Part shown: piece after piece, positions 21,570 to 28,172 of the stretch | How positions within the stretch are numbered: the first letter of the stretch is position 1 | How the letters are laid out: every line of letters starts with the position of its first letter | Virus record (IMG/VR): IMGVR_UViG_3300033995_000064 | Location: 1 to 29,428 of that record | Source: a virus | DNA: 29,428 bases | Strand: one strand, 5' to 3' | Program-made: the position numbers and the translations under genes | Notes under the pieces: model-generated | The model's database searches: none | What the model was told of the DNA's origin: nothing | What the model saw: the letters and a program-made list of their open reading frames with translations, nothing else

Positions 21570-22618
21570 TACACTACGGAATTAATAACGTCATAAGCAA
21601 ACTCAAACTCAAGTTGGTAGTTAATCATATGAGTATTTATGCTTTTGAATAACTCCGTGTTTTTGGTGTTTAGTTTAGCAGGCTTCTTGTTGATTAGAAT
21701 GCGCTCCGATAGCATTAACTGCTGAATCACCTCTTTGAAACTTTCGCTAACCCAATCCGTATTCACTCGAATCATCTTCTTTCCGTTGGCATTAAATACC
21801 GCTCTCTGACCTTCCAAAGTTGAGTAGTTAGGGTAGCGAGTTTGCATCAAATTATACTCCGTGTTTTCAACTGCTAAACTATCGTTGCTTGCCTTAAAGA
21901 ACCACTCGCGCTGCCAAGCTCCAAACTTGTTGACAAAGTCCAATTGAACTGGTGTGTACTTGCATTCGATTTTAGGTTGAAACGTAGCCGTAAATAATAC
22001 CGCTGCGCTGCCGTCAATGATTTCTAACTTGTTACCAACTGCGCCATAGGTTGAGTATACTCTTGGTATATCTCTCCACACGTTGTTTGTAAGAGCTACG
22101 GTTTGGCTTGCTCCTGTGGATAGGTTCGTGTATTTAACCGAGTTTCCGCTGCCTGTGTATAGCGTTAGCCATCCGTACTCACCGCTTAAATCATAGTTGT
22201 AGGTGTATGTACCTGATGAGAGTAGATAGTTTCCAAGCGCAGGGTTGTATCCTTCTTCATAGTAGCCGTAGCCATCAACACCAAAATGCGTTTGAGTAGA
22301 ACCTACCTGAACAAAGGACGTACTGATTTTCTTGAATAGCTTTAAGCCTACGTTGCACCATTGCGCTGAAGGAGTAGCCGTAAATACGTTTGTAATCGTT
22401 TGTAGTGTGTCGTGGTCTATGTACTCACGGATATAAGGTGAAACGTCATAGTAAGTCGCAGGGTTGTTCGATGAAGGTATCTTCTTACTCAAAGTGTAAG
22501 TAGGTGAAGCAGGCATTGAGCCTGTGCCGTTCCAAAGGAAGATTTGCAGCTTTGTCTCGATCTGCGATGTTTCGTTAATCGTAACTATGTACGGATTCCG
22601 TGCGTTAATTGTTGCCAT
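21569..22618 (-). CDS. tail structural protein, beta-rich, 349 aa
   Basis: The product starts MATINARNPYIVTINETSQI, continues with IFLWNGTGSMPASPTYTLSK and YYDVSPYIREYIDH, and carries repeated Tyr/Gly strands (GYGYYEEGYNPALGNYLL). It ends with WFFKAS and a long helix-beta C-terminus (INYQLEFEFAYDVINSVV). I recall the opening pattern from tail proteins next to the 755-aa-type protein in related phages. It may be a distal tail or baseplate ring component. Stop/start junctions with both neighbours overlap by one base. Confidence 0.66.
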   Translation of the reverse strand: MATINARNPYIVTINETSQIETKLQIFLWNGTGSMPASPTYTLSKKIPSSNNPATYYDVSPYIREYIDHDTLQTITNVFTATPSAQWCNVGLKLFKKISTSFVQVGSTQTHFGVDGYGYYEEGYNPALGNYLLSSGTYTYNYDLSGEYGWLTLYTGSGNSVKYTNLSTGASQTVALTNNVWRDIPRVYSTYGAVGNKLEIIDGSAAVLFTATFQPKIECKYTPVQLDFVNKFGAWQREWFFKASNDSLAVENTEYNLMQTRYPNYSTLEGQRAVFNANGKKMIRVNTDWVSESFKEVIQQLMLSERILINKKPAKLNTKNTELFKSINTHMINYQLEFEFAYDVINSVV

Positions 22619-23154
22619 TATTTCAGTATATTATCAATTTGTTGGTTGAATAGTTTTTCTGCATCCAAGCCGAAAGATGCTACCAGTTCGTCAGGTAGAT
22701 TCCTGTAAGCAGCCTCAAATGGCTTTGTAAAAAACATACTCGGTTTCATTCCTTTGTTGTAGATTCCTCGTGTAATTAGAAACGCAGTAGATTCATAGCT
22801 TAAGAACCTTCCTGATTTTCTATCCTTGAATTGAATCCGTCTTTTTTTAACCCAATTAAAGATGCCTTTTGTCAGTCCACCTTTTTGACCTGTGCCTGAA
22901 CCAAACTTAAACGGAGATTTAGGTGCTTTCGATGAACTTTTTTTACCCTTAACACCCAAGTCTTGATACGCTCCGTAATCGGACATAGAAAACTGAAGCG
23001 AGATAGAGTTAGGCATAGCCTTTACATCCCCTTTGATGGAGTTGTACAAGCTCTTGGATACGTTTTTTCGTTGGTTTGTTAAGTTGCGTTTAGATACGCT
23101 AATAACGTGGTTACGGAAACGCTCTAAAGATTTCTTTACCTCGCTTTGTTCCAT
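22618..23154 (-). CDS. tail completion protein, HK97 gp10-like, 178 aa
   Basis: Gp10-like proteins join tail and connector. Here the helical N-terminus (KKSLERFRNHVISVSKRNLT) is followed by a beta core with MSDYGAYQDLGVKG near 58-71, a Gly/Lys/Ser-rich loop, an LITRGIYNKGMKPSMFFTKP segment (127-146) and a helical end. The YQ(D)LG and ITRGI...PS(M)FF motifs are typical for the family. The neighbour at 23154-23609 is a probable tail terminator, which commonly pairs with it. High pI fits nucleoprotein contacts. Confidence 0.76.
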   Translation of the reverse strand: MEQSEVKKSLERFRNHVISVSKRNLTNQRKNVSKSLYNSIKGDVKAMPNSISLQFSMSDYGAYQDLGVKGKKSSSKAPKSPFKFGSGTGQKGGLTKGIFNWVKKRRIQFKDRKSGRFLSYESTAFLITRGIYNKGMKPSMFFTKPFEAAYRNLPDELVASFGLDAEKLFNQQIDNILK

Positions 23155-23609
23155 CAGCAGATTGTTACCTCGTTAGGGATTAAAACGTCAAATGTCATTG
23201 TCCATCCTGCAAGGTTGTTCTCAAATCTCTCAACAAAAGGCTCGCAGTTAGGGTTACCATCTACTACGACTTGTGAATCCCACATTGTGCCGTGTAGCAT
23301 TTGTGCATAAGCTCGGTTTAGGATTTCTAATTGAGTGTTTAAAACATCTTGTTCATTCGTGTTCCCCCTGAATCCGTCAGTAGTTGCATCTTTGGATATG
23401 TTGACGATGTCCATTGCAATCAGGCTAACATTGAATCTTACTACGTTGGTTTCAAACGATGCGCTATTAATCATAACGTGTACAAGCGGAAAGATAGTCT
23501 GCTTGTTTAAGTCTATCTCGAAGATGTCTCCTTCAGTTACGGTGTTCACCAGTGCATCAGCATTGAAGTGAGTTTGTAGGGCTTGTGTTATTGTGTAGAA
23601 TCCTTTCAT
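23154..23609 (-). CDS. probable tail terminator / head-tail joining protein, 151 aa
   Basis: The product starts MKGFYTITQALQTHFNADAL and continues GDIFEIDLNKQTIFPLVHVM and SLIAMDIVNISKD, then an Asn-rich loop and a LAGWTMTFDVLIPNEVTIC end. This alpha/beta pattern and length suit tail terminators that cap the tube. The key support is the gene order beside the gp10-like protein. ATG 23609 overlaps, as ATGA, the stop of the -1-frame ORF rather than the zero-frame stop, which argues that ribosomes reach it through that frame. Confidence 0.65.
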   Translation of the reverse strand: MKGFYTITQALQTHFNADALVNTVTEGDIFEIDLNKQTIFPLVHVMINSASFETNVVRFNVSLIAMDIVNISKDATTDGFRGNTNEQDVLNTQLEILNRAYAQMLHGTMWDSQVVVDGNPNCEPFVERFENNLAGWTMTFDVLIPNEVTIC

Positions 23610-23881
23610 CGTCTCATTTGTCTTTGGAGTTGTCGTTGTTCAATTTCGTTTTTTTGCTTTTCGAAGGTGAGATATGTGAGACATTTAGTAAGTCGGAGCT
23701 TCGTAATTTCATCGAACTTCGTAACGTCTCCTTTAGCGAGTCCATATATAGACTGATACCATCCCCATCGTTTGGCAAATTGAGTTGTTTCACTAAAGTC
23801 GCTGACAGGTTCTTGTCCTTCTTCATCTGCTTCTCCAAATAATTCAGGGTAGCCGTCAGTAACTCGTTTCCTAAATTGTAA
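23606..23881 (-). CDS. -1-frame extension (91 codons) of the tail-chaperone-like gene, probably made by frameshifting
   Basis: From the slippery T-run, a shift back by one base continues LQFRKRVTDGYPELFGE, an acidic linker, and FAKRWGWYQSIYGLAKGDVT, to the end RQLQRQMRR. The region has a protein-like core (WGWYQSIYGLA, FDEITKLRL, CLTYLTFEKQKNEIEQ) that I recall from phage proteins. The frame has no ATG start: only a TTG at 23905. Its stop forms an ATGA overlap with the next gene. A shifted product would be 163 common residues plus these 91, 254 in total, against 251 for the unshifted one. A homopolymer sequencing error would instead mean a single gene. Confidence 0.68.
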   Translation of the reverse strand, partial: LQFRKRVTDGYPELFGEADEEGQEPVSDFSETTQFAKRWGWYQSIYGLAKGDVTKFDEITKLRLTKCLTYLTFEKQKNEIEQRQLQRQMRR

Positions 23882-24369
23882 AAAAAAACCGATGCTGCTA
23901 TACAAACATCCAAAGGAGCAAACTGCATCAGCTCTTGATGGTCTTTACTTGGTTTGTACTCGTGGAGTTCGTACTTGTCTTTGATTCGTGTTTTGATAGG
24001 TCGGTACATCACCGCCATAGCCTTGTTATAAGTCTCCCAACTCTGCAAGTGATTCTCCAAGTCTACATATTCACCGAAAGAAATCTCCTCAAGGTTAGGT
24101 ATAAATCCAAATTCAACACCACCTATTTTAAATGTCTGCTGAAATGCAGGAGACTGACTGAACAATTCAGTAAAGTGCTGCACCATTTCGTTAAGTGATG
24201 TCATTTTAATCTTGGCTACGTCCGTTAATCGGATGCCGCAGAAAATCTCAATCATCTTTTGAGCGATGAACTCGTCATCATTAGAACCTTTCTGCACGTT
24301 CAAGAAGTCCACATAGTGTTTAAGTGGGATCTCGTTGAGTGATGTAGGTACTTTTACTTGGATTTCCAT
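23614..24369 (-). CDS. tail-assembly-chaperone-like protein, zero-frame product, 251 aa
   Basis: In siphoviruses such proteins hold the tape measure, and a -1 frameshift makes a second form. Residues 1-163 are common: IPLKHYVDFLNVQKGSNDD and QKMIEIFCGIRLTDVAKI, then VEFGFIPNLEEISFGEYVD and KAMAVMYRPIKTRIKDKYE. After VFF at the T-run, the zero frame continues YNLGNELLTATLNYLEKQM and a Lys/Asn/Ser-rich tail (PSKSKKTKLNNDNSKDK). Both C-termini look protein-like, so dual coding of about 270 bases is likely. Assignment as chaperone rests on the frameshift layout and position among tail genes. The start has the AACGTTAT box. Confidence 0.66.
   Translation of the reverse strand: MEIQVKVPTSLNEIPLKHYVDFLNVQKGSNDDEFIAQKMIEIFCGIRLTDVAKIKMTSLNEMVQHFTELFSQSPAFQQTFKIGGVEFGFIPNLEEISFGEYVDLENHLQSWETYNKAMAVMYRPIKTRIKDKYELHEYKPSKDHQELMQFAPLDVCIAASVFFYNLGNELLTATLNYLEKQMKKDKNLSATLVKQLNLPNDGDGISLYMDSLKETLRSSMKLRSSDLLNVSHISPSKSKKTKLNNDNSKDK
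23880..23888 (-). promoter_or_regulatory. T9 slippery site for -1 frameshifting
   Basis: Nine T in a row on the coding strand are read GTT TTT TTT TAC in zero frame (V161 F162 F163 Y164). It contains the heptamer T-TTT-TTT, and a -1 shift gives TTA CAA TTT. The downstream frame stays open for 91 codons. I did not identify a clear stimulatory stem by eye. Confidence 0.7.
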
Positions 24370-24375
24370 AATTGT

Positions 24376-24383
24376 ATAACGTT
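24376..24383 (-). promoter_or_regulatory. AACGTTAT box six bases before ATG (tail-chaperone-like gene)
   Basis: AACGTTAT, ACAATT, ATG, after an AAAAACG element that overlaps the previous gene's stop. Confidence 0.6.
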
Positions 24384-24385
24384 AA

Positions 24386-24568
24386 TTAGTCGTTTTTGTA
24401 TTCTTGAGCAAGGACATAAGAGTACGCTTGTGCTAACATTTGAGCGTGTTTACGCATTGAGAACACATCGTCAAAGACAATATGCACTTTCTTGCCAGTT
24501 CGTTTGTAGATATATTCCTCAACGATTGCCTTCATACGAGGCAGCTCATCGGATTGCGTATTGTCCAT
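24386..24568 (-). CDS. small protein of unknown function between terminase and tail genes, 60 aa
   Basis: ATG 24568 overlaps the terminase end by 23 bases. A later ATG at residue 12 is possible. The product has a helix-strand-helix look: KAIVEEYIYKRTGKKVHIVF, FDDVFSMRKHAQMLAQAYSY, then LAQEYKND. No family is recognised. It fills the gap before the AACGTTAT-led tail gene. Existence is moderately sure. Confidence 0.58.
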   Translation of the reverse strand: MDNTQSDELPRMKAIVEEYIYKRTGKKVHIVFDDVFSMRKHAQMLAQAYSYVLAQEYKND

Positions 24569-25706
24569 AGTTTGAATTTAAGCCGAGATTCTCCATCTCG
24601 TGGTATCGAAGTGCATCTATAGCGTGGTCGTTGCCTCCTGCGGGCTTATTTAGCCTTACTCCGTGTTTGTCTACATCCCAACAATAGGAGCGAAGTTCTT
24701 TGATTAAGTTTGTGCTTTGCTTGGTGACTAAATACTCTTGTCTCTGCATTACGTCAATTCCGTAGATGATTGAATCCTTTCCTTTGGTTACTCCTTTAAT
24801 CGTCTTTCCATAGCGTCTAATTTCGTCAATGGATTTAGGCTCACTTGAATCAGCGTAGATAGTAACGGCAGACGGCAGTATTTTAGCAATGTCGGAGTTG
24901 AGCATTCCTGTGCGGTAAACAAGTTCGTTTACTATTCGTTTTCCGTTCCAATTATACACCTCAATTGCAGAGGTAGGGTCATTCGTGTATCCAAAGTCAA
25001 GTCCTATCCCTATGAGTCGTGCGTCATCAGGTAGCTTGTCAATCTCTTTCCAATTGCCGAACACAACACCCTCAAGCATACCCACCTCACCGAGTCCGTA
25101 AACCCTCCACCAATTCGCCCAATAGTTAGACGTAACCGCCTTGTCACGATTCTTTTCAATTTGTCGGACAATACTCTCATCAAGTGCCTCGTTGTCTTTG
25201 TATGTAAGGATGATGAAATCTGCGTCAGGTTCGTCTTTTAGTTCGGTGTGTACCCAAAACTCATTGGCAGGGTTGAAGTCAAGGTAAATCTCTTTCTTTG
25301 TACGGATGGAAAGCTCAAGGTAAGCGTCAAAGGTTACGTTGTTGCACTCGTTAATGTACAAGACGTCTCTCCTTGCTCCACGTAGTTTAGATGCGTTATC
25401 AGCAGAGAAGAACTCCATCGTACTGCCGTTAGCAAATTCGTATCTTAATAGGGTTGCATTGAATCGGTCTTCTACAAACCTACCAGTCCACCGCATAATC
25501 TTTAAAAAGTCTTTCAGCGCACCTCTTCGAAGGTGTGGTATAGTCTCCGCAACTACTGATACCTCTAATCCTTTTTCACGAGCGCACTTATCTATCAGCA
25601 CAGGCAAGATCCCAAATGTCTTTCCCGCACTCGTACCTCCTTGAATTATCTTAACTCTCTTTTCGAGTTCGTAGATTTTACGAATTGCCGTTGTTACCTG
25701 AAACAT
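24546..25706 (-). CDS. terL: terminase large subunit, 386 aa
   Basis: This is the ATP-driven packaging motor and headful/cos nuclease. Walker A is GGTSAGKT at 23-30, Walker B VLYINE at 115-120, and a coupling-like DFNP lies at 143-146. The RNase H-like nuclease shows IGIGLDFGY with D237, YADSSEP with D286, and GGNDHAIDALRY with D360 and D364. This set matches the PBSX/Terminase_3 type. Length is slightly short but all motifs are present. The start at 25706 overlaps the small subunit by 29 bases. No packaging site can be read from the sequence. Confidence 0.95.
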   Translation of the reverse strand: MFQVTTAIRKIYELEKRVKIIQGGTSAGKTFGILPVLIDKCAREKGLEVSVVAETIPHLRRGALKDFLKIMRWTGRFVEDRFNATLLRYEFANGSTMEFFSADNASKLRGARRDVLYINECNNVTFDAYLELSIRTKKEIYLDFNPANEFWVHTELKDEPDADFIILTYKDNEALDESIVRQIEKNRDKAVTSNYWANWWRVYGLGEVGMLEGVVFGNWKEIDKLPDDARLIGIGLDFGYTNDPTSAIEVYNWNGKRIVNELVYRTGMLNSDIAKILPSAVTIYADSSEPKSIDEIRRYGKTIKGVTKGKDSIIYGIDVMQRQEYLVTKQSTNLIKELRSYCWDVDKHGVRLNKPAGGNDHAIDALRYHEMENLGLNSNYGQYAIR

Positions 25707-26115
25707 TAAAGTTAAATAGTGGTTGCTCGGTGACGATAGTGTTCTCGGTCTTCTCCGTGAGTCCGTTTAAACGTGCAGTTAAGTTAGCGTTGTACTGCCC
25801 TACCAAGCCTCCGTTGATTTGGTCTTGACGGATTTCTCGCTTTATATGTGTAGAGATGGGACAAAATTCTTCGTACGCTCCTTCAGTATTCTTTATGTAA
25901 TGATGAACGGTAAGGTCAAACTTATTGAAGCAGTAGACTTCGAAGCCTTCCATTGTGAGTGGACATTCGAGTGGTTCTGCAACCATATCACCAGTCCTTT
26001 GGTTTAGGGTGTATTTGTATCTTGGGTTTTCTTTAACCCATAGTTTATAGCTTTTGAATAGCTCTAATAGATGTTCAGGGCTATCTATCTTTCTTGGTCT
26101 TCCTACTTTTGCCAT
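25678..26115 (-). CDS. terS: terminase small subunit, 145 aa
   Basis: The small subunit recognises phage DNA for packaging. The N-terminus MAKVGRPRKIDSPEHLLELF is the usual helix-turn-helix entry of these proteins, followed by ECPLTMEGFEVYC and a helix ending IKREIRQDQINGGLVGQYNA, NLTARLNGLTEK. The C-terminus (TIVTEQPLFNFNVSGNNGNS) could contact the portal or large subunit. Direct overlap with terL on the downstream side and length confirm the call. It overlaps the upstream 60-aa frame by 35 bases. Confidence 0.9.
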   Translation of the reverse strand: MAKVGRPRKIDSPEHLLELFKSYKLWVKENPRYKYTLNQRTGDMVAEPLECPLTMEGFEVYCFNKFDLTVHHYIKNTEGAYEEFCPISTHIKREIRQDQINGGLVGQYNANLTARLNGLTEKTENTIVTEQPLFNFNVSGNNGNS

Positions 26116-26263
26116 TATTTATTTCGTGTTTTGTTAGTTGTATCATACATTGTGAGTGCCTTACTCCTAAATCAGGAAACTCTTTCACCATTAAGTCATC
26201 TGCTATGCATCTTTGCAGAAACTCTATTGGTAGTTCTTTAGGTAGTGGAGTTATTGTAGGCAT
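26081..26263 (-). CDS. small protein of unknown function upstream of terminase, 60 aa
   Basis: The product begins MPTITPLPKELPIEFLQRC, followed by IADDLMVKEFPDLGVRHSQC, and ends with a basic tail (KSRKTKKDR). The pattern C-x-A-D-x-M-x-x-E-F-P-x-R-x-x-C recalls short stretches I associate with phage packaging and head proteins. The two Cys may be structural. It overlaps its neighbours by 26 and 35 bases, which is more than is common but seen in this compact genome. Confidence 0.6.
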   Translation of the reverse strand: MPTITPLPKELPIEFLQRCIADDLMVKEFPDLGVRHSQCMIQLTKHEINNGKSRKTKKDR

Positions 26264-26441
26264 CTTTTACTTTCTTGAAGTGGTCTAAAAATTCGTCTTC
26301 GCTTATTTCTTCTAAACACATCAGGCCATCTGCATCGGTAAAGTATTCGATGAGGTGGTGTCCGTCTTTTCGTATCCTCGCTGACATTTCGTGAGCGTAC
26401 TCAATCAGGTCTCTTCCGTAGTCTAAAAGATAGTATCTCAT
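26238..26441 (-). CDS. small acidic protein of unknown function, 67 aa
   Basis: ATG 26441 forms an ATGA overlap with the stop of the preceding Cys-containing protein. The sequence has MRYYLLDYGRDLIEYAHEM, then SARIRKDGHHLIEYFTDADG and a Glu/Asp-rich segment LEEISEDEFLDHFKK. It looks like a small alpha/beta fold. No family is recognised. The translational coupling indicates a real gene in the packaging cluster. Confidence 0.65.
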   Translation of the reverse strand: MRYYLLDYGRDLIEYAHEMSARIRKDGHHLIEYFTDADGLMCLEEISEDEFLDHFKKVKDAYNNSTT

Positions 26442-26797
26442 TTGTTGTATTCAGCGTAGACCTTCTGCATTTTAAATACCAGTTCTCTAAAGCAAGATGC
26501 GCAGCTTGTAGGCTCTTGACGTAGATTAAAGATACGGTTGTAAATTGCGATGAGTTTAGTCTGCTCGCTTGGTTTGAATGTGTCTTGAGTGAGTACGTTA
26601 GTTTCATTTAGCCATTGGTATTCTTCTTCCGTTAGGCAGTTCGTGTTTCGGTAAGGGAATAACTCATTGAGCTTCTTCTTACGTTCTTCACATCCGCAGT
26701 CCTCACCTGCTACAAACTCTACTAACTTTTTGATCCCTGTGGCTTCCGTGATTTGTTCGATTGTATCACCTAAACCTGTTGCTTTTCTTTTTGCCAT
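26438..26797 (-). CDS. Cys-rich phage protein of unknown function, 119 aa
   Basis: The N-terminus MAKRKATGLGDTIEQITEAT leads to VEFVAGEDCGCEERKKKLNE and LFPYRNTNCLTEEEYQWLNE, and the C-terminal half has SCASCFRELVFKMQKVYAEY. The Cys pairs C34-G-C36, C54 and C98-x-x-C101 suggest a zinc-binding fold. I recall the GLGDTI...CGC..R..KLN..FPY pattern from Bacteroidetes phages near terminase and sigma genes, with no known role. It starts two bases after the sigma factor stop. Confidence 0.7.
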   Translation of the reverse strand: MAKRKATGLGDTIEQITEATGIKKLVEFVAGEDCGCEERKKKLNELFPYRNTNCLTEEEYQWLNETNVLTQDTFKPSEQTKLIAIYNRIFNLRQEPTSCASCFRELVFKMQKVYAEYNK

Positions 26798-26799
26798 AA

Positions 26800-27324
26800 T
26801 TATATTAATTCAAATTCTTCGTTTAAAAAGTCGGTATAATCATCGCCTACCGATTGACGTATTCTTTCTTTGCAGGATTTTATAGTTAGGAAAATAGACT
26901 TTAAACTAATACCTGTTTCATCTGCTATTTGACGCATTGGCTTTCTCTCGTCTTTGTATATCTTCCACAACTTTTGGTCGTACCAATTCCAACCTTTAAT
27001 TTCCCATTCAATCCTCTCGTAGATTCTCTCCAATGATTCGTGTTTTTCTGCAACTGGCTCGTCATACGATAAGTCGTAAACATCTTTCAAATCTATCATA
27101 TCCATTCTTTGCTTGCGGATGTGATCTATGTAAACGCTTCGTAATGTTAGCCACATATGCCCACGATTTATATCATCTCCGACAATCTTGTCTATATGAT
27201 TTAAACGTAAAATGCGCAGGTATGTTTCTTGCACGATGTCTTCAGCAAGGAACTCGTCACCAAATGTACGGACTACTGATAGCCATTCTTTATGATGTTT
27301 TGCTAAAAAAGTAAGTTTGTCCAT
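26800..27324 (-). CDS. phage-encoded RNA polymerase sigma factor (ECF-like), 174 aa
   Basis: Region 2 is visible at 7-73, with the core-binding helix LAEDIVQETYLRILR (26-40) and the -10-recognition helix WLTLRSVYIDHIRKQR (58-73). A short acidic linker leads to region 4 at about 117-157, whose helix-turn-helix is MRQIADETGISLKSIFLTIK. No region 1 or 3 is present, as in ECF sigma factors. It follows a terminator and a host-type promoter at the head of the late unit, so it probably reprogrammes host polymerase for late genes. Which promoters it reads is unknown. A generic HTH regulator is a less likely alternative. Confidence 0.85.
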   Translation of the reverse strand: MDKLTFLAKHHKEWLSVVRTFGDEFLAEDIVQETYLRILRLNHIDKIVGDDINRGHMWLTLRSVYIDHIRKQRMDMIDLKDVYDLSYDEPVAEKHESLERIYERIEWEIKGWNWYDQKLWKIYKDERKPMRQIADETGISLKSIFLTIKSCKERIRQSVGDDYTDFLNEEFELI

Positions 27325-27339
27325 TGGTTAAATTCTAAA

Positions 27340-27369
27340 CAAATATAAGACTATATTTTAATCAAACAA
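27340..27369 (-). promoter_or_regulatory. promoter of the sigma factor / late unit, TTG-N19-TATATTTG
   Basis: The minus strand carries TTG at 27369-27367 and TATATTTG at 27347-27340, 19 bases apart, identical in layout to the early promoter at 5414-5443. It lies just after the early terminator and 15 bases before the sigma start. Confidence 0.75.
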
Positions 27370-27378
27370 GTTGCCTAC

Positions 27379-27404
27379 AAAAAAAGCCACCTGTTAAAGT
27401 GGCT
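27379..27404 (-). terminator. intrinsic terminator closing the early unit
   Basis: The minus strand has AGCCAC, an eight-base loop, GTGGCT, then TTTTTTT (27385-27379). The stem overlaps the last codons of the HTH gene. It separates early from late transcription. Confidence 0.88.
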
Positions 27405-27615
27405 CTAATCCGTTTAAATATACCTCTCGGCTAACGTAGTTATCTAACTTGTGAAGTGTTGACAAGGTGACGTCTTTTCCTTTAAGGAAGTTGTTTACTT
27501 GGAAGTGATGCATCTTGTATCCTAATAACTTAATGTCCTCTACGATTTGGTTTCGTGTTCGGGTAAGTAGGAGTTTGTGTATCTGCTTCCGTAGGTCTTC
27601 ATCGTTGATATACAT
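27394..27615 (-). CDS. small helix-turn-helix DNA-binding protein, 73 aa
   Basis: The start ATG 27615 follows the upstream stop by one base. A longer frame from 27687 overlaps that gene and is rejected. The segment NQIVEDIKLLGYKMHHFQVN, then FLKGKDVTLSTLHKLDNYV, has the spacing of a Cro/CI-type helix-turn-helix. It is the last early gene before the terminator and the only obvious repressor-type protein, so it may bind the operator-like array at 5515-5741 or the sigma promoter. Both ideas are inference. Confidence 0.65.
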   Translation of the reverse strand: MYINDEDLRKQIHKLLLTRTRNQIVEDIKLLGYKMHHFQVNNFLKGKDVTLSTLHKLDNYVSREVYLNGLEPL

Positions 27616-27616
27616 A

Positions 27617-27850
27617 CTAAAAAGGTAGATCATCGTCAATACTATCTCCAATTGGCGCACGTTCAACTGGTGCAACATACGGCTCACTAAATGAAGCAGA
27701 GAAGAAACTTCCGTTTTTACCTTGCTTTACCCATAGAGCTACTTCCATCTCTTTGCCGTTTACGTTTACCTTTCCTTTGTAGTCGGGTTGTTTCTCATTC
27801 GTCTTTTTGTCATTCTTAAAGATTGCTCCTGTGTTTGTTTTGTTTTCCAT
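27617..27850 (-). CDS. small protein with SSB-like acidic C-terminal tip, 77 aa
   Basis: The N-terminus MENKTNTGAIFKNDKKTNEK leads to DYKGKVNVNGKEMEVALWVK, then SFFSASFSEPYVAPVERA and the tail DSIDDDLPF. The D-D-D-L-P-F ending copies the tip by which bacterial SSB binds partner proteins. The body has a beta-rich core of about 45 residues, too short for a full OB fold of classical SSB. I recall it from Bacteroidetes phages as a DUF736-like protein. It lies in the recombination unit and may recruit host or phage repair proteins. ATG 27850 overlaps the membrane peptide stop by one base. Confidence 0.72.
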   Translation of the reverse strand: MENKTNTGAIFKNDKKTNEKQPDYKGKVNVNGKEMEVALWVKQGKNGSFFSASFSEPYVAPVERAPIGDSIDDDLPF

Positions 27851-27948
27851 TATAAATTATAGATTAAATTGATTACTAAAATAATTGCTACTGCCGTTAC
27901 AAGTAGCATTGTGCAGATTGCTGCGAGGTATTCTTTTTCAGGGCTCAT
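27850..27948 (-). CDS. small single-pass membrane peptide, 32 aa
   Basis: ATG 27948 makes an ATGA overlap with the upstream gene, and the TAA overlaps the next ATG. After MSPEKEYLAA comes a hydrophobic stretch (ICTMLLVTAVAIILVINLIY) ending NL. One membrane helix is certain by composition. Function is unknown. Such peptides may modulate membranes or host proteins. Confidence 0.6.
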   Translation of the reverse strand: MSPEKEYLAAICTMLLVTAVAIILVINLIYNL

Positions 27949-28172
27949 AGGTTTAGGTTGTCTTCGTTTATTAATTCTCGGAATTTATCTCTCCAATAGT
28001 GAGTTACTTCCATTTCTGCTTCAGTTGCCTCTTTCTTTCCAATGTATCCGTGTTTAACTACCGAGCGCATTTCTTGGTCAAGCTCGTGACAAATTTGCTT
28101 CCATTTCCATCCATCGAGCGCATCTTGTAGCTCTTCCCTCTCGTCGTGGTCAAAGTGTAGTGTTGCTTTCAT
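27945..28172 (-). CDS. conserved small phage protein of unknown function, 75 aa
   Basis: The product starts MKATLHFDHDEREELQDALD, then GWKWKQICHELDQEMRSVVK and a C-terminal helix (EMEVTHYWRDKFRELINED). It resembles a family I know from many phages (MKATL.F....E...A..G.KW..V..E.D), found in replication/recombination clusters, with unknown function. The gene is probably coupled to the membrane peptide by ATGA. Confidence 0.72.
   Translation of the reverse strand: MKATLHFDHDEREELQDALDGWKWKQICHELDQEMRSVVKHGYIGKKEATEAEMEVTHYWRDKFRELINEDNLNL

Noticed and set aside
23606-23905. The -1-frame ORF as an independent gene starting at TTG 23905
   Set aside because: There is no ATG and no initiation context, and the TTG falls inside the upstream coding region just before the slippery run. 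Frameshifting explains it better.
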